Part shown: one piece after another, positions 12,922-24,738 of the stretch | How positions within the stretch are numbered: the stretch's first letter is position 1 | Layout of the letters: each line of letters begins with the position of its first letter | Source of the DNA: Norana najaformis | Lineage: Eukaryota; Annelida; Clitellata; Crassiclitellata; Hormogastridae | Reading direction: 5' to 3' | Length of the DNA stretch: 64,000 nucleotides | Assembly: GCA_964023275.1 (NCBI GenBank) | Contig: OZ029925.1 | Location: 13,305,803-13,369,802, forward strand | The notes under the pieces: generated by a model | What the model was told of the DNA's origin: nothing | Seen by the model: the letters and a program-made list of their open reading frames with translations, nothing else | The model's database searches: none | Translations under genes and position numbers: made by a program

Positions 12922-13384
12922 TTTAATCCGATGCTCCAACGCAAACTGAAACGGTAACAGAGTTTTGCAAACTAGGTCTAACATTTGGCTTCTGTGTGCA
13001 ACAACCTCTTGGGCCCTGTGTAGATCGTCATAATTAATAGCGTTTCATAAGTTGCCCGTTGCATAAGATCATTTTGTATGTTGTCTCTAATCAGATCGTT
13101 ACACAAGTTGTCCTAAAACTATCGTAACAAAGATAAAAAAAATAGATCGTTCTAAAGTAGACCTAATAAACAAAGGCTTCTGCAAAAGTAGGCTGCAGTA
13201 GATCGTTACGTATGTAGACCTAGACCTAATTATCGGGAAATTGAGCAAGTAACCATCAACTGAGTGTGCAGCCAAAGAACTCGTTCGTAGCTCAGTTCAG
13301 TATACATGGCTGTAGGCAGACCGAAATTCTGAACAGGTGTTTTTTCCGGCTCATATACCTTAAGTCAAGGCTACTGATTGGCCT

Positions 13385-13452
13385 ATGCGGTGGCTAGTTG
13401 GTTGAGCACTAATCTTGTATTGAGTGCATGGGTTCGAGTCCTTCTGGGTCAA
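13385..13452 (+). mobile_element. tRNA-like SINE head, copy A
   Basis: Reads atgcggtggctagttggttg (A box) then tgcatgggttcgagtccttc (B box) at the usual spacing. There is no closing acceptor stem, so this is a SINE head rather than a tRNA gene. Confidence 0.6.
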
Positions 13453-13559
13453 TCCTTAACGGAGGATTGTTTTGGGCTATCGATGTTCGCTTGCCATTAA
13501 ATAGGCCTATAGACGTCATGTTTTGCAATCTACTGTTATCTAATCCGATCGAATTCAGT

Positions 13560-13820
13560 TTAATAAAATCCCTTGCAGAGTTTCTTTTTCGTTTGATGCA
13601 TAAGGCGTCAATCGATGAACTCTTCAAGTGAAACCGTCGGCAAATTCGCGAGCTGCTGGAGAAGCCCGGTCGAAATCCGAGAGATCAGGGAAAGGAGAAC
13701 CCAGGCTACGGTGAATAAGCAAGTCAAAGCAGAAGTTAGTAATCGTAATGGTAATCTCGAGATTTCTACAACGCCCTACGAAAGCCAGGTCACGGGAACC
13801 AGCTTATTCAAGGACGCAGT
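13560..13820 (-). repeat. Composite dispersed repeat, LINE 3' end plus R1-type module, copy A
   Basis: This contains the words gcataaggcgtcaatcgatg, ggagaagcccggtcgaaatc, acccaggctacggtgaataa and gtaatctcgagatttctaca with gccctacgaaagccaggtca. The first three recur in the R1 family (for example near 5480-5640 and 14280-14480), and the last is the LINE 3' end. An open frame across it (13615-13905) is a by-product. The copy B counterpart is at 52672-52925. Confidence 0.6.
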
Positions 13821-14282
13821 AGGCCTAATAAAAGACTATACTTGGTATGAAGGACGAGCAAGGAGCAGAGATAAGTGGGCTGATTTCAATGTAATACTTT
13901 CTTAACTTTATGTAAGATTTTAATCTGGATTCTTTGCTCGATGGGCAGCCTGTGTAATGAATGCAACATCAGAGTAATATGTTGAAATTTAGGGTTTTTT
14001 CTTATGGCTCCGGTCAGAGAATTATGAGCCATTTGTACTTCGGGCAAATTTCTCTTAGTGATACAAATGAGAGTTGAAATACAGTAGTGAAGTCTGCTAG
14101 AAACTAGGATATTAGCTAGTGAAGTTAAGACACTTTGAAGGATTTGAAATCTGATTCAACCAGTATGCCGTATGTGAACGTAAATGATTTGTACATGATC
14201 CGAACATGGCCAGAAAATTATATGCTGGTGTATAATGTTATGTCTAAACTGATTGCAAATTTAGTGCGATCCACCCCAATTT

Positions 14283-14480
14283 AGAGACTTCTATAGCGTC
14301 GTTATCATAATGCCAAGGCATCTGTCGATGGCCCTTCAGGTCAAAATCGCAATCAAAATCAGAAGCTGAGTATAGAATTCCAACAGGTCAGAGAAACCAG
14401 AGGCCACGCTACGGTGGGTAAGCGATCTCAATCAACAAGCGTTGTGAGCAAACTGAACAGACGTCAATCAAATTTATGGA
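14283..14480 (-). repeat. Dispersed repeat R1 copy (minus), copy A
   Basis: Reads gacttctatagcgtcgttat, then aatgccaaggcatctgtcga, followed by the ccaggctacggtgggtaagc-type module. The counterpart at 53367-53560 is the same element. Confidence 0.6.
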
Positions 14481-14744
14481 GTTGTTGACCTGCGCCTTAG
14501 TGAAGGAATTCCGTTTTAGAATGAATGAATGAAGGACTCATACGAAGTTTATTACGGCCATTCAAGTCGGAAGCTTAGATGTGGAGCGGGATTAGACGTG
14601 GAACTGTCAAACAAAAGGGGTAACCGAGTATCGTCAGCATACTACTTGTAGTCAAGAGAGCTCTCAGCAAATAGTCAACCGAGTGGAGTGGTGTGCAGTC
14701 TGACTAGTAGCTGGCTTCGTAGTCTATACAGTATGACGTTATAT

Positions 14745-15103
14745 GAATGTAATAAATATATAGACATTCTTTATTCTCTAGGGATTTTTAAGTTCTGAAG
14801 AATCGTTCATACCATGTGTGCAAATGGATCTTGTCTCTTAAAAGTAATTGCATTTTTACAGATATAATAAATATATAGACATTCTTTATTCTTTAGAGAT
14901 TTTTAAGTCCTGGAGGAACACTTATACTTCGGGTATAAATAAAACTTGTCTCTAACACGTAGGCATGTTTGCATTTTTAAAGATATAATAAATATATAGT
15001 CATTATTTATTCTTTAGAGATTTTTAAGTCCTGGAGGAACATTTGCACTTCGGGTAAAAATAAAACTTGTCTCTAACAAGTAGGCCTATTTGCATTTTTT
15101 ATA
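14745..15103. repeat. Tandem repeat, ~118-bp unit, three copies (copy A)
   Basis: Units start taataaatatatagacattc and end near gcattttta. They begin near 14745, 14861 and 14982. The first unit is diverged; the second and third are close, with tcctggaggaaca and cttcgggta(t/a)aaataaaact. Confidence 0.85.
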
Positions 15104-15908
15104 GATGTAATTATGTGCAAATCTATAGAGCACATAGGGGCCTACTGTATATGGTCTGCGGCCATGTCACGCATGTTTTCCCGGTCTGTCATTTCGGCAG
15201 ATTGTTCGTCTCAGCGTGGATTTTGCTCGATGAATTCTTATATGTTCGGACTACTACTGTTACCGAGTTCGAGTTTCGGATTCATCTTTTGATTCCGCAT
15301 TCGCCATTGTGTGTTTTCCGACCTTACTCGGTCGCGTATCATCGAAGTCTCGCCAGATCGAACCATTTCACATTCATAGATTGAATGAGTTCTCTGCCGG
15401 AAAATCGAGTCTCAGATCTGCAGACTACCTTAAGCCGTCTGTAATCGAGAAATCTTGGATGCGATGATGGCTCGAAAGGCGGAAAGAGTCTTCAGAATTG
15501 CATGGATCGATCGTCAACCGCCATGAGGTACGTTCTGCGACTTGCTGCGATGCATGTCTTTCTCGGGGTCTTCTACCATCAACAGGGGCCTGCTGGACGG
15601 TGGTGTTACCATGTAGGCCTACCGCGGATATCATCGCTTGTTGTCGTTCGTGTACAGTGTGCGCATTGGGGCTTGTGTTGAGGCCGAATGAGGACATTTC
15701 GACAATAAATCATAGTTAAAATAAAGTTAAATTCAATCGTTGAACTAAACTTTTGTAGTTTTGATTAAACTCGAATTATATTCCATTAGTTTTGGATTAA
15801 TTCTGGGGTTCGTATATATATATATTATATGTATAATTGTGTGCAAATATGTGTATATATTGTAATTGTAATTAGTATATATGTATATATACATATATAT
15901 GTATATAT

Positions 15909-16045
15909 ATGTATATTGTAATTGTAATTAGTAACTTCTATTACGCCGGTGGGTATGCACAAGTTTCAACAGATGGCGTATTGAAGCCAAGCCGCAATCA
16001 GGTCATTGTCGAAAAGGAATGTGACTGCCAGGCCTGTACATTTAA
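15909..16045 (-). repeat. Dispersed repeat R1 copy (minus), single arm in copy A
   Basis: Matches the right arm of the inverted repeat in copy B, from attgtaattgtaattagtaa through ggtcattgtcgaaaaggaat to caggcctgtac. The 83-aa open frame over it is a by-product of the repeat. Confidence 0.6.
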
Positions 16046-17143
16046 TTATTCGGTACAGATGTCCTGTGTAGTGAATGTAAAATCTAAATGTACACAGTTT
16101 TCTACAGCGACCGTATGGCCTCGACCCTGTTCATTTTCCAATGAATTCATCGCCATTTAAGGTCCCCGTGTAAGGACCGTAGGGTCAGTTACCTAAGCGA
16201 GATAACATGGATCACAATCTTGGAATAAAGTTGATAAAGTTGGCCTTTATCTAAGCTGATGTGGAGAAATTGTGAAATTCGCTTTGCATACTCTCAAAAC
16301 ATCATTGTACATGCAATAGGCCTATCCGTTGATAAGCCTATAGCTACATTATCCTTCGTGTGCTGCATTTATTAAGGGTGCAGTTCATACCCGCCTTGAG
16401 TAGCATAGGTATCAAGTGGACCTATACCCTACGCTGCTTAAATACACTTGCCCCTTGCTCCTAGGTCGTTCGGAGTATAGGCCAAATCGAGTATAGACCT
16501 ACTCGGTGTGTACTCAGTGAGGTAATTTAATTTACACCAAATATAGGTGCGAGTGATGTCGACTTTTAGACAGTGAAGACCCATGTCATGTCAGACAATA
16601 ATTATGTGGTCCACACATCTTAAGCTGAATATTAAGGCGCTATACAAAACTATATTGAAATCTTCAGGAAGGCTGAATGAGTCTGGATATACAAGCTTTG
16701 CCTTTTTATGGTGATATTTAGCCTATTGAACGATTGACTGCTCCTTGAATCTTGACCTGGAACGGAACCTGACCTTACCTGCTTATCTATTGTGTTTGGA
16801 AAGGCGCCTGTAAGTAAGCTCGTTCCCAAGACTTAGCTTTCTGTGGAGGCTGCAGTAAACGATTATGAACGAAGCCTTCGCTACAGAAGTAAACGCCGCA
16901 GTCCAGTAGAATATTTAAGATGCAAGGGAATAGAAGAGAAGCGCTCATTTATTGCACTCGTTCTTCTCATAGGCGTGGTTCTGGGGGAGTGACAGATATT
17001 TCGGCTGAAGCACAAACACGACAGCAGCAATGCAGCAACTGAACAACTTCTCCTTACGAGTTACATGATTCGAGAGCGATGAATTTATCGGGTGAGATCC
17101 TTCACCACCGCTGCCCGTTTGAGATTTGCATGTACAGACCGTT

Positions 17144-17600
17144 CGTAATCGTAATCGTAATTCCGAGATTTCTACAGCGCCCAACGAAAGCCGCGCCGCG
17201 GGAACCAGTTTATTCAAAGGCGCTCAGTCAAAACAAAATCGATAGGCAAAAAGGGTTCGGTTCCAGGTCAAGATCCAAAAGTCAAGCCGAGAGACAGCGT
17301 GGCAGCTATGGGGGTGGTGGTGGTGTTGTTTGGGGTTAGAGAGGGGAGAGAGACAAGAGGAAGAAGGGGTGTCAGGATAGGATCTGTGAAATAGGAATGT
17401 TTACAGTTTTGAGTGAAAGGCCGAAGCAGCAGTTGCAAGCAGTGGAACATCGATGAGTTTGTATCATGGGTCAGAAAACTGTCGCAATTGTGGGTGGAGT
17501 TTATTCCAGAGTTGTGGGGCAGCTATGGCTATGGCCGTTGCTGTTGGGGCAGCGAGTCGTCCATGTTGCACTGTGCGATATGTATCATAGGCTGTACAGA
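17144..17600 (-). mobile_element. LINE 3' end with ORF2 terminus, copy A
   Basis: The minus strand shows AAPQLWNKLHPQLRQFSD, the typical AAPxLWNSLP end of CR1/L2-type RTs, followed by a 3' region. The same 3' terminus closes it (ggcgctgtagaaatct then attacg units). It belongs to the same family as 2663-3358. Confidence 0.75.
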
Positions 17601-17919
17601 TCTCATAAAACTTTAGGGTTAAGATCCATTCGACGTGTAGGGGCCTAAATATCCGGATAAATCGTTTAAAAACAACTTTCAGAGTGATGTCGCTGCGTGT
17701 AGGCCTACAACTCGTCGTCTGTTTAGGCCTATATCCAATCTGATAAACATTTGCATCACCTCTGATTCGTAATCGTTGTCTTAAAATCGATATCTCTAAA
17801 GCGTTATTTGAAAGCTAAACGCAGAATGCCAGCTTATTCACGACCGCTGCGTCAAGTCAGTGGGGTTGTCCAAAGACGCCATATCAAGAAGAACCATGTC
17901 TGGTTGCCAGAAGACCAGA

Positions 17920-17925
17920 GAGAGG

Positions 17926-17969
<44 letters not shown>

Positions 17970-17985
17970 AGGGGAGAGAGAGAAG
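17920..17985. repeat. (GA)n microsatellite, copy A
   Basis: gagagagagagagaaagaga. The counterpart in copy B is at 57065-57130. Confidence 0.9.
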
Positions 17986-18475
17986 GCGGAGAGGCGATGG
18001 TAAGGCGGGCTGTGTTCATGAATTCGTGTTTTTACCTGAAAGTTTGAACTGTGCGCAGATGTCAACTAAAACGAACGGATGAGATTTGGAATCAACAGCT
18101 TCTAAACCACGCCGCAGTCGAATATTCTTCACCTTCTCTAGAAACTGTTACTTTAGGTCTACGTATAGTTATAACAAATGTTTTGCCAATGCAGTGTGTA
18201 TTTAGTATGGATCTAAGCTTACGCAACTATGACGAACGCCAATAGCTTATCAGCCGATACTTTCTTGAGAAAACATGTAAAGGCAGCTGCAGTGGAAATA
18301 TTCACTTTAAATCTGGATGAAGCCGGTTAACTGCTTTTTTAAGAAAAACTGAGTCTGATTATTTTCATTTTTATGCATCAAGATTTTGCCATCGTATTCA
18401 TGTACTTTCTTCAATTATTGAACATTATTATACTTGATGTGATATCTTTACCTATTTGTGTGAAATCTATCACAG

Positions 18476-21400
18476 ATATACTTGGATGGCCTGCATTCTG
18501 ATGGCAAAGCTCTGACTTATAATAACCGAAGTGTTCGGCCAATTGTCGTCTCAACTGGTAGAGTACTTATTTTTGACTTCAATCAAGCACTGGAAAATAC
18601 AGGCGATTGGTACTTGAAACGCTACGTGGGATTCAAAGCCAAGTACGAATTTGTTGCAGGTAAGACTTGGAACTTACAACGACGTCCAGTCGTTGAAAAA
18701 TGATATAATTATTTTGACGAGAAATACACAGAATTAGCAAACATTTTGGAACCGGCAAAATGTTTTCAAGCGTGCAGTTTCTGAACATATATGTTTGAAA
18801 GCCAGTTCATTCATTTAATAGTGTGTCCAATGTTCTGGGCTCAAGACCAGCACAGTGTAGGACTTGCCGTTTACTCCTCAGCTCAACCCAATATCAAATC
18901 TTACCGCTTGGTGACTAAAGCAATTACGTGCGAAGACCATTAGTTCACCGCTGTTATCAGTGTTTGCTCAGACAACTTGAAACGCGCAATCGTTGGATCA
19001 TGTGGCAAACCAGAGTCAATTGAAGGGATCACAATCTATGCATTTTTGTTACCCCGTTCAGATTGTTTTAAATTCTAAATGCGTTTGTATTTTGTTTTAC
19101 TTCAGAGTCCAGTTGGCCGGAAAAACCAACGTTAGGTATTAAATTAATAGACTCTGTATCAGTTTGTTTCCAATGTTTTTCATTTGTGACGTAACTGAGA
19201 TCTAATCCACTCATTATCATAATTCTTTAGTTCGTTCTTTCCTTTGCCTAATTAGACTATTCGTTCATTTGGTTGCTCAATAGTGCTTTTCATTAAGGCT
19301 CGCAGTAATTCGTTTATTTGTAACTCTTTTACACACGCACCTAACTCATTTAATCAGTAAATCAATTAATAAATCAATCCGTTACTCATTCATGCATTCG
19401 TCCGTTCAATCATTCACTCGCTTGTTCATTCGTTCACTTGTTCTTTTGCTCATTTATTCCATCTATTGATATCACTCAATCAAAATAATTCATTAATGAA
19501 TCGATCATTCTTTTGGTCTGTTAGCTATCTGATAAAATTATGTTGCTAATCTTTCATGAATAGGTTATCCTTCTTTTGTTATTTCCAGTTGGTAATAAAG
19601 TGTTGGACACGGATCTTGAAGGTGAAATACGTTTCACTCATTCTCATCGAGACGTCGTCGACTACGTTTGGATGCTTCGCAAGCCGTCCACCCTAGCGAC
19701 TTCTAGTCTCAAGCTCAGAGTTGACACCACAATGAACATAGGTGGGCTATGATCAAACTTTCTTCGTGTCTTGCACATATCTTTCCTACTATATTTTCCT
19801 ACTCGAGTGTCTTCTTGACTGATGCAGTATTTTAATAGCGACATTAGGGCCTAGTATTTCAACAGCGACATTATGCCTAATATGCCAATAGCGACATTAG
19901 GGCCTAGTATTTTAACAGCGACATTAGAGCCTAGTACTTTAATAGGACCAGCAGCAAAATCAGCAACAGCAACAAGATAACATCATTGATAAAAATAAAA
20001 GTAATAGGCAGTCAGAGTAAAGGCAACAGCAAGGATAAAATGAAAATAAAAATAATAGAGAATGAGGCATTTTCTGGACCATAGATTCTCTGGAAATCCG
20101 CCGTGGACCGACATCTGATGGTGAACTAGTTTCTTTGGAAAACCTGACAGCACCGTTTTCCATTTATGAAGAATCCGGTTTCTACGTTCATCTTCGACAC
20201 AGCGTTCAACCAGGAACAACAACAGAGTTTTCGGCCGTCTTTATCTGGTTCAGCAAGTACACAGATAAACTTTGTAAGTATTGTCATTGTCTCCCTTTGT
20301 TTACCTTTTCTATTTCTGACTATATTGTTCTGTCTCTTGTCTATGTTCGCATGTATCTGTCTGTCCATCTGTCCACCAGTCGGCCTCTGGGGAATCGACC
20401 CTCTACCGAACCGAACACATTGTATTCGACCTGGGGATTGTCTCAGATGAACAGCTACGAGTATGAACAGGTTAAAATTTTTACTATGCGATGAGCTTTG
20501 AGAACAAATGTCATGTGATGTTAGAGTTCGCTTATCAAGAATATTTCATTTGTGAGTGAACCAAACCATGGCAATCGGACTATATAGACGAATAGAGGAG
20601 AACATGGAGAGATTTAAACGACATTGTTTTGCCACCGCACAACATATCAAACCGGTTTTAAATATGAAGCCAATGCAGTTATTTAAGTATTGGAGTGATA
20701 TGCTCTGTGTCACTCAAATCATGGTACGATATGAGTGATATACGTTGGTTATTACTCTAGATATGAATTTTGAACTTTCTTCAAGTTTTTAAGTTTGATA
20801 TTGTGATATTAGTAATAAGAGTATCTTTGATTTCAGACGATAGCTACTAAAACATTTGCTAACAAGACTTGCGAAGACAAGCTGCTGTTTTATTGAAAGT
20901 CTTGTAGCTATCCCAAAACCATCATTATCTTTCGTCATCATCATTTTCATCATCATCGTCTTTACAATCATAATCATTAATAAAGGCAGTATCGTCGTTT
21001 TAACAATTCGCTTGTAGAAAAGCTGAGAAGGTGATTATTTCTATATTTAGGCGCCCGTCATCGCTACGACGACAATATGTTCTCCTGTCCAAATACGACG
21101 CATTGTCTCTCAAAACGCCTCTTCTGTGATGGTATCTCACACTGTGATGACGGATCGGACGAATCCGGGTGCGACTTAAGTAAGCAGTGTGGCCATGTAG
21201 ACGATGTTCATTTTAGCAATTAAACGGAATAGACTTAGCAATGTAAGAATAATGATGAGTTCTCTGCCCGGAGGCAGGTCATTGGCTTTATACCATCCGG
21301 GATGAGATGAGTGAGGTGGTTTCCCGTTGCCTTCCTCACAGACAATTGTGGATGAGCAAATTGTCCAAGGTCGCTACGCAGTGGCTTGAGGCAGATTCGA

Positions 21401-24400
21401 ACCCGCGACCCTTCGGTTACGAGGCACAGACCATACATCTACACCACCGCGTCCCCCGTAATGTGAGAGTAATTAGTCATGAAACCGTTGTTCATATGCA
21501 TCTATTATGCCAACCAATATTAATCATCTGGCTACGTACGCATGCGTAAAAAAGTAACCCATTTTTTGCCATTTCTATTCAGATGAACTTAACTTTAAAG
21601 GTCACCTTCGAATTTCTGAATGAAAGGTGGCGGTATGTGATACCAGTGCGCATCATCATAAAAAATTTAATAAAATTACACGCGTGATATAATACAGCAA
21701 AACCTAAATATAAATAGTTCTCGTGTAACTTGTAGTTTAGTGGTAAAGGCGGTAACTGTGGTTTTTGTTTTGCTTCTTGTGTTGTTGCTATGGCGTTGCT
21801 GTTAGACAAAATGCAAACAATACATTAAAATTTGCAGTTTTTTGCCGCTTTTGGGCATGTAGCGGTGTCCGTCTCATTATAAAGTACTGGTATCCATTCA
21901 GCAATCGATGTTCCCTATTAAGTGAATCTAATTATAGTTCGTAAATGCAGATAGCAAGCCTAATTTGATGTACATGCAGAGAGAAAGCCTAACTTGATGA
22001 AAAAATTTGTTGATGCAATAAATACTACTCTTTTTGTGCAGTTATACGAAAAATCCTGCCGCTGACCAAGTTCCAACTATATATTTGTTTACATGGTGAT
22101 CTGCAGTTCTCGTGATTAATTATATGTTTAATTTTAGTACAAGAGTCCTGTCGCTTCCGCCATATTTGTCCAAATGAAACTCGTGTTATATGCTTCAACA
22201 TGTGCGATGGCATAAACGACTGTGAAGATGGCTCTGATGAAATGGGTTGTGCCCCTAGGAACCGAACAAGTAAGGCTTTCATTCGTTGTCAGCAACAGTT
22301 TGAATATGCATCACGATTTTATAACTTTTTATGGAGTGCTAAGCGCAGCAGAAATAAGTGGAGCTTGAAACACAACAGAAATTCAATGTGAAAACGGGTT
22401 GAATCGTACTATAGACTATTGCTGTTCAGCTTCTGATAGACGCTACAGTGCTTTTAAGAAGTACTTTAGATGTGTTTCTTATGCCATTGTCCATGCTGTA
22501 TGTCATCTATGCGTTATACGTGTTTTTGCCACTTCTATTGTGCTGTTCTCAACAGCACAATAGAAATGCATTTTATTTTATTTCAATAATAACTGTTTAT
22601 AAGCGCGTTTAGCTTCTCTGTGGCAGGCCTGAGCTACAGGATTTAAGTTTGGGCTTTGTGAGCAAATTAATATATGCTTTTGTTTTTAGGCAAACACTAA
22701 TTATTTCCAAAGAAACTGATGCCTAACAGATACAAATGCCATAAAAGTGCAATTACACCATCAATTTATATGATTATATTAACATGATTAATATTGTTTT
22801 TCTTCTAATATATTTTACCTAAACGATTCCCACAGGCTATTCTGCATTGCTTGTTAGGGATAGGCCCCTATATAGTGCTTATAATATTAAAATCTTTAGC
22901 TCTTATTTTGAGCTCTTTAAGTGCTTAGATTTCCAGATTTTAAATTTGAACTTTACCTTTAGAAAAATTGTGGCCCATATAGTGATACGATTTTCTAGTG
23001 ATTAGCCTTCTTGTTTTTCCGTTTAGCTAAATTTTCTTCGTCATATACATCGACGGCTAAGGAATCAACCGAACATGCGACTACAACAGACATCTTCAAC
23101 CACTCTGTATGTAATGACTGTAACTCATACACCTATAGCGTCCTAGTCATCGTTGTCTTACTCGCTTTACTGAGTTCTGTCATCGTAATCAGCTCTGTCG
23201 TTGTCATCGTCTTTCGAAGAAAGCGACAACAATGTGCATCCGATCAAGTTGCGCTACAAGAAGAAGAACAGTTGGCGTCATCTGGCGTAAGGACAAGCAT
23301 AAATTACGGTATGACACGTTCAAAGAATATCCTTGTGCAGAATTAAACCTTTATATTTATTTCCTACTAGAAAGTGTGATACTCAGAGTACTTTACGGCA
23401 CGTGTTGAGGTTGTTAAATATCTTGCTTTACGTTGAAATCGAAGTTTTGATGGTTATCTCTTCAACTGTTTTACATGTTTTAGCGCCATCGGTTGATGCC
23501 TCGTGCATTGGAAACCGGCGCTCTAGAAGTTTTTAATTAATAATATTAATAATGTGGGTACGCCTTATGGGCTGGAGCTTACGTTCGGAGTTTTACCTTT
23601 TTTGATTTAGTTTGGCTTAGGTTCCGCTGCTGTCGGCACTGCGACATTTGGAATTATTTTTGATTTAACAGGTGTCAAGTACACAAAGAATTCAAACGAT
23701 GACTCATCGTCACTTTACGATAACACCACTATCCAACATAGTCAGGTAACTAAGTCAATAGCACTAATAAATGATAGCACCACTATCCAACATAGGTAAT
23801 CAAGTCAATAGCACCACTATCCAACATTGTCAGGTAACAAAAACAATAGCACCAATATATGACAGCACCACTAACCAGGTCAGTAGCACCAATATATAAT
23901 AGCACTACTATCCAACATAGTCAGGTAACAAAGTCAATAAAAATTAGGCCAAAGGCAAAGAATAAAGTGACCGAACAAGTTGAAGACTGCAGTTAGTCAC
24001 AAACATTTAGAGACTTAATGAGATGTGGATTTCCATTATTACCTAATCAAAAGACTCCTATAGTGCCGCTAATATAAGACACAAGGTCGCTATGATGTCA
24101 GACTCCAGTCAGTTCTGATAATCAGTTGGAAGAGAAAAGTTGCAATGCGGGTAAGGAGTGAGAACAGAAGCCATGTTTCTAACAAGCAATTTGGACAAGG
24201 TGCATTTTATGCTTTCTACTTTGAAATTATTTGAAAACTGAAATATTCGGCTGTAATAATAAATGTGCTCAGAAATCTAATAATTCCTTGTTAAAGTCAT
24301 AGTGACCCATGTGGACTTTAGTGATGGAAAGTTACTCAGCACTCAACAGGTTGTGCCGTAATATTTTGTACGCTTACATTTGAATTTTTTCATAAGAGAT

Positions 24401-24738
24401 TAGAAAGGTGAATATGGCAGATCGGACCTCTAGGCTAACGACATATAGTGCAGCATTCGGCTTTAAATTGAGTTCAGTGAAGAATCACTGTAAAGGGTAC
24501 ATCCGATAGCAGATTCCTCGGTTCCTGGCAAAACCAGTCAGAACGATTCAGTAACTTATCAAAGTAGGGCCTATCGATGACATTTTGATTTCTTCTCTAC
24601 CTGTGCTAGTATCTTGAGTCATATTTGATCTTTGCTTAACGCTTGAATCCTTTTTTAATTTCATCTGTGAAGGACAACACTACACAAGAAATGCCACCTC
24701 CACCGCTGTACGGAGCAGGAGCGAAATCTCGTGCATAG
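18476..24738 (+). CDS. Transmembrane receptor with CUB-like and LDLa domains (NETO-like layout), 5' end missing
   Basis: Eight phase-consistent exons: 18476-18659, 19589-19741, 20085-20273, 21051-21179, 22138-22269, 23027-23308, 23672-23745, 24673-24738 (TAG). Exon 1 gives the end of a CUB-like domain (GFKAKYEF). Exons 2-3 give a second CUB-like domain (LEGEIRF..DYVWML..LEIRRGP..SGFYVHL) that lacks the usual cysteines. Exons 4 and 5 each encode a six-Cys LDLa repeat with the Ca-binding CDG..HCDDGSDE and CDG..DCEDGSDE motifs. Exon 6 has a Ser/Thr stalk, a hydrophobic span (about VLVIVVLLALLSSVIVISSV) and a basic stop-transfer RRKR. The tail ends in EMPPPPLYGAGAKSRA, containing a PPxY WW-binding motif. 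Two CUBs, LDLa and TM resemble neuropilin/tolloid-like proteins, but two LDLa repeats are present, so orthology is uncertain. Signal peptide exons were not found; the duplication edge at 18333 lies just upstream. Confidence 0.85.
19828..19945. repeat. Tandem repeat, 27-bp unit, about four copies
   Basis: The unit is tattttaatagcgacattag ggcctag, with small changes. It lies in the receptor intron between exons 19741 and 20085. Confidence 0.85.
21250..21458 (-). mobile_element. tRNA-derived SINE
   Basis: The minus strand starts with a tRNA-like head, ggggacgcggtggtgtagat (A box region), then cctcgtaaccgaagggtcgc and the B box gggttcgaatctg. It is followed by a body ending in gggcagagaactcatc. 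It lies in the receptor intron after the first LDLa exon. It has no proper acceptor stem, so it is not a functional tRNA gene. Confidence 0.75.
23484..23540 (+). repeat. Dispersed repeat R1 copy
   Basis: Reads gcgccatcggttgatgcctc, gtgcattggaaaccggcgct and ctagaagttt. It lies in the receptor intron between exons 23308 and 23672. Confidence 0.6.
23722..23940 (+). repeat. Tandem repeat built from an exon end and its splice donor
   Basis: The 3' end of receptor exon 23672-23745 (accactatccaacatagtca g) and its donor gtaactaagtcaatagcac recur downstream four more times in decayed form. Candidate donors are at 23746, 23796, 23834, 23879 and 23925. Confidence 0.85.

Larger units (their letters stand above)
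1..18333. repeat. Duplicated block, copy A
   Basis: This block is collinear with 36514-57483. Position 1 matches 36514, and the match runs to about 18333, where the sequence after agccggttaactg stops matching. Every ClC exon a-j, the GH31 gene, the LINE remnants and the simple repeats recur in the same order and orientation. The left edge lies outside the window. Differences are scattered substitutions plus discrete indels: a retroelement, a 658-bp and a 137-bp segment, an inverted repeat arm and a tandem-unit copy number. This fits a recent segmental duplication; a mis-joined allelic haplotype is the main alternative. Confidence 0.95.
12922..18333. other. Intergenic repeat-rich stretch, copy A
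   Basis: Upstream of GH31 exon 1. It contains the tRNA-like SINE head, R1 copies, the 118-bp tandem repeat, AT-rich tatatg runs (15818-15920), LINE 3' ends (16795-16860, 17144-17600, 17768-17850) and the GA run. I found no convincing gene. If the receptor gene has further 5' exons they could lie here. The copy B counterpart is 52027-57483. Confidence 0.6.

Noticed and set aside
13385-13452. Possible tRNA gene
   Set aside because: A and B boxes are present but no acceptor stem or plausible cloverleaf closes, so it is a SINE head.
15425-15719. Open frames of about 90 and 73 codons on opposite strands
   Set aside because: They overlap each other, have no recognisable domain and lie in a repeat-rich stretch.
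19845-19945. CRISPR-like spaced repeats
   Set aside because: Units are contiguous with no unique spacers and the DNA is eukaryotic. It is an ordinary tandem repeat.
20135-20494. 119-codon open frame
   Set aside because: It starts inside receptor exon 20085-20273 and reads through the donor into the intron.
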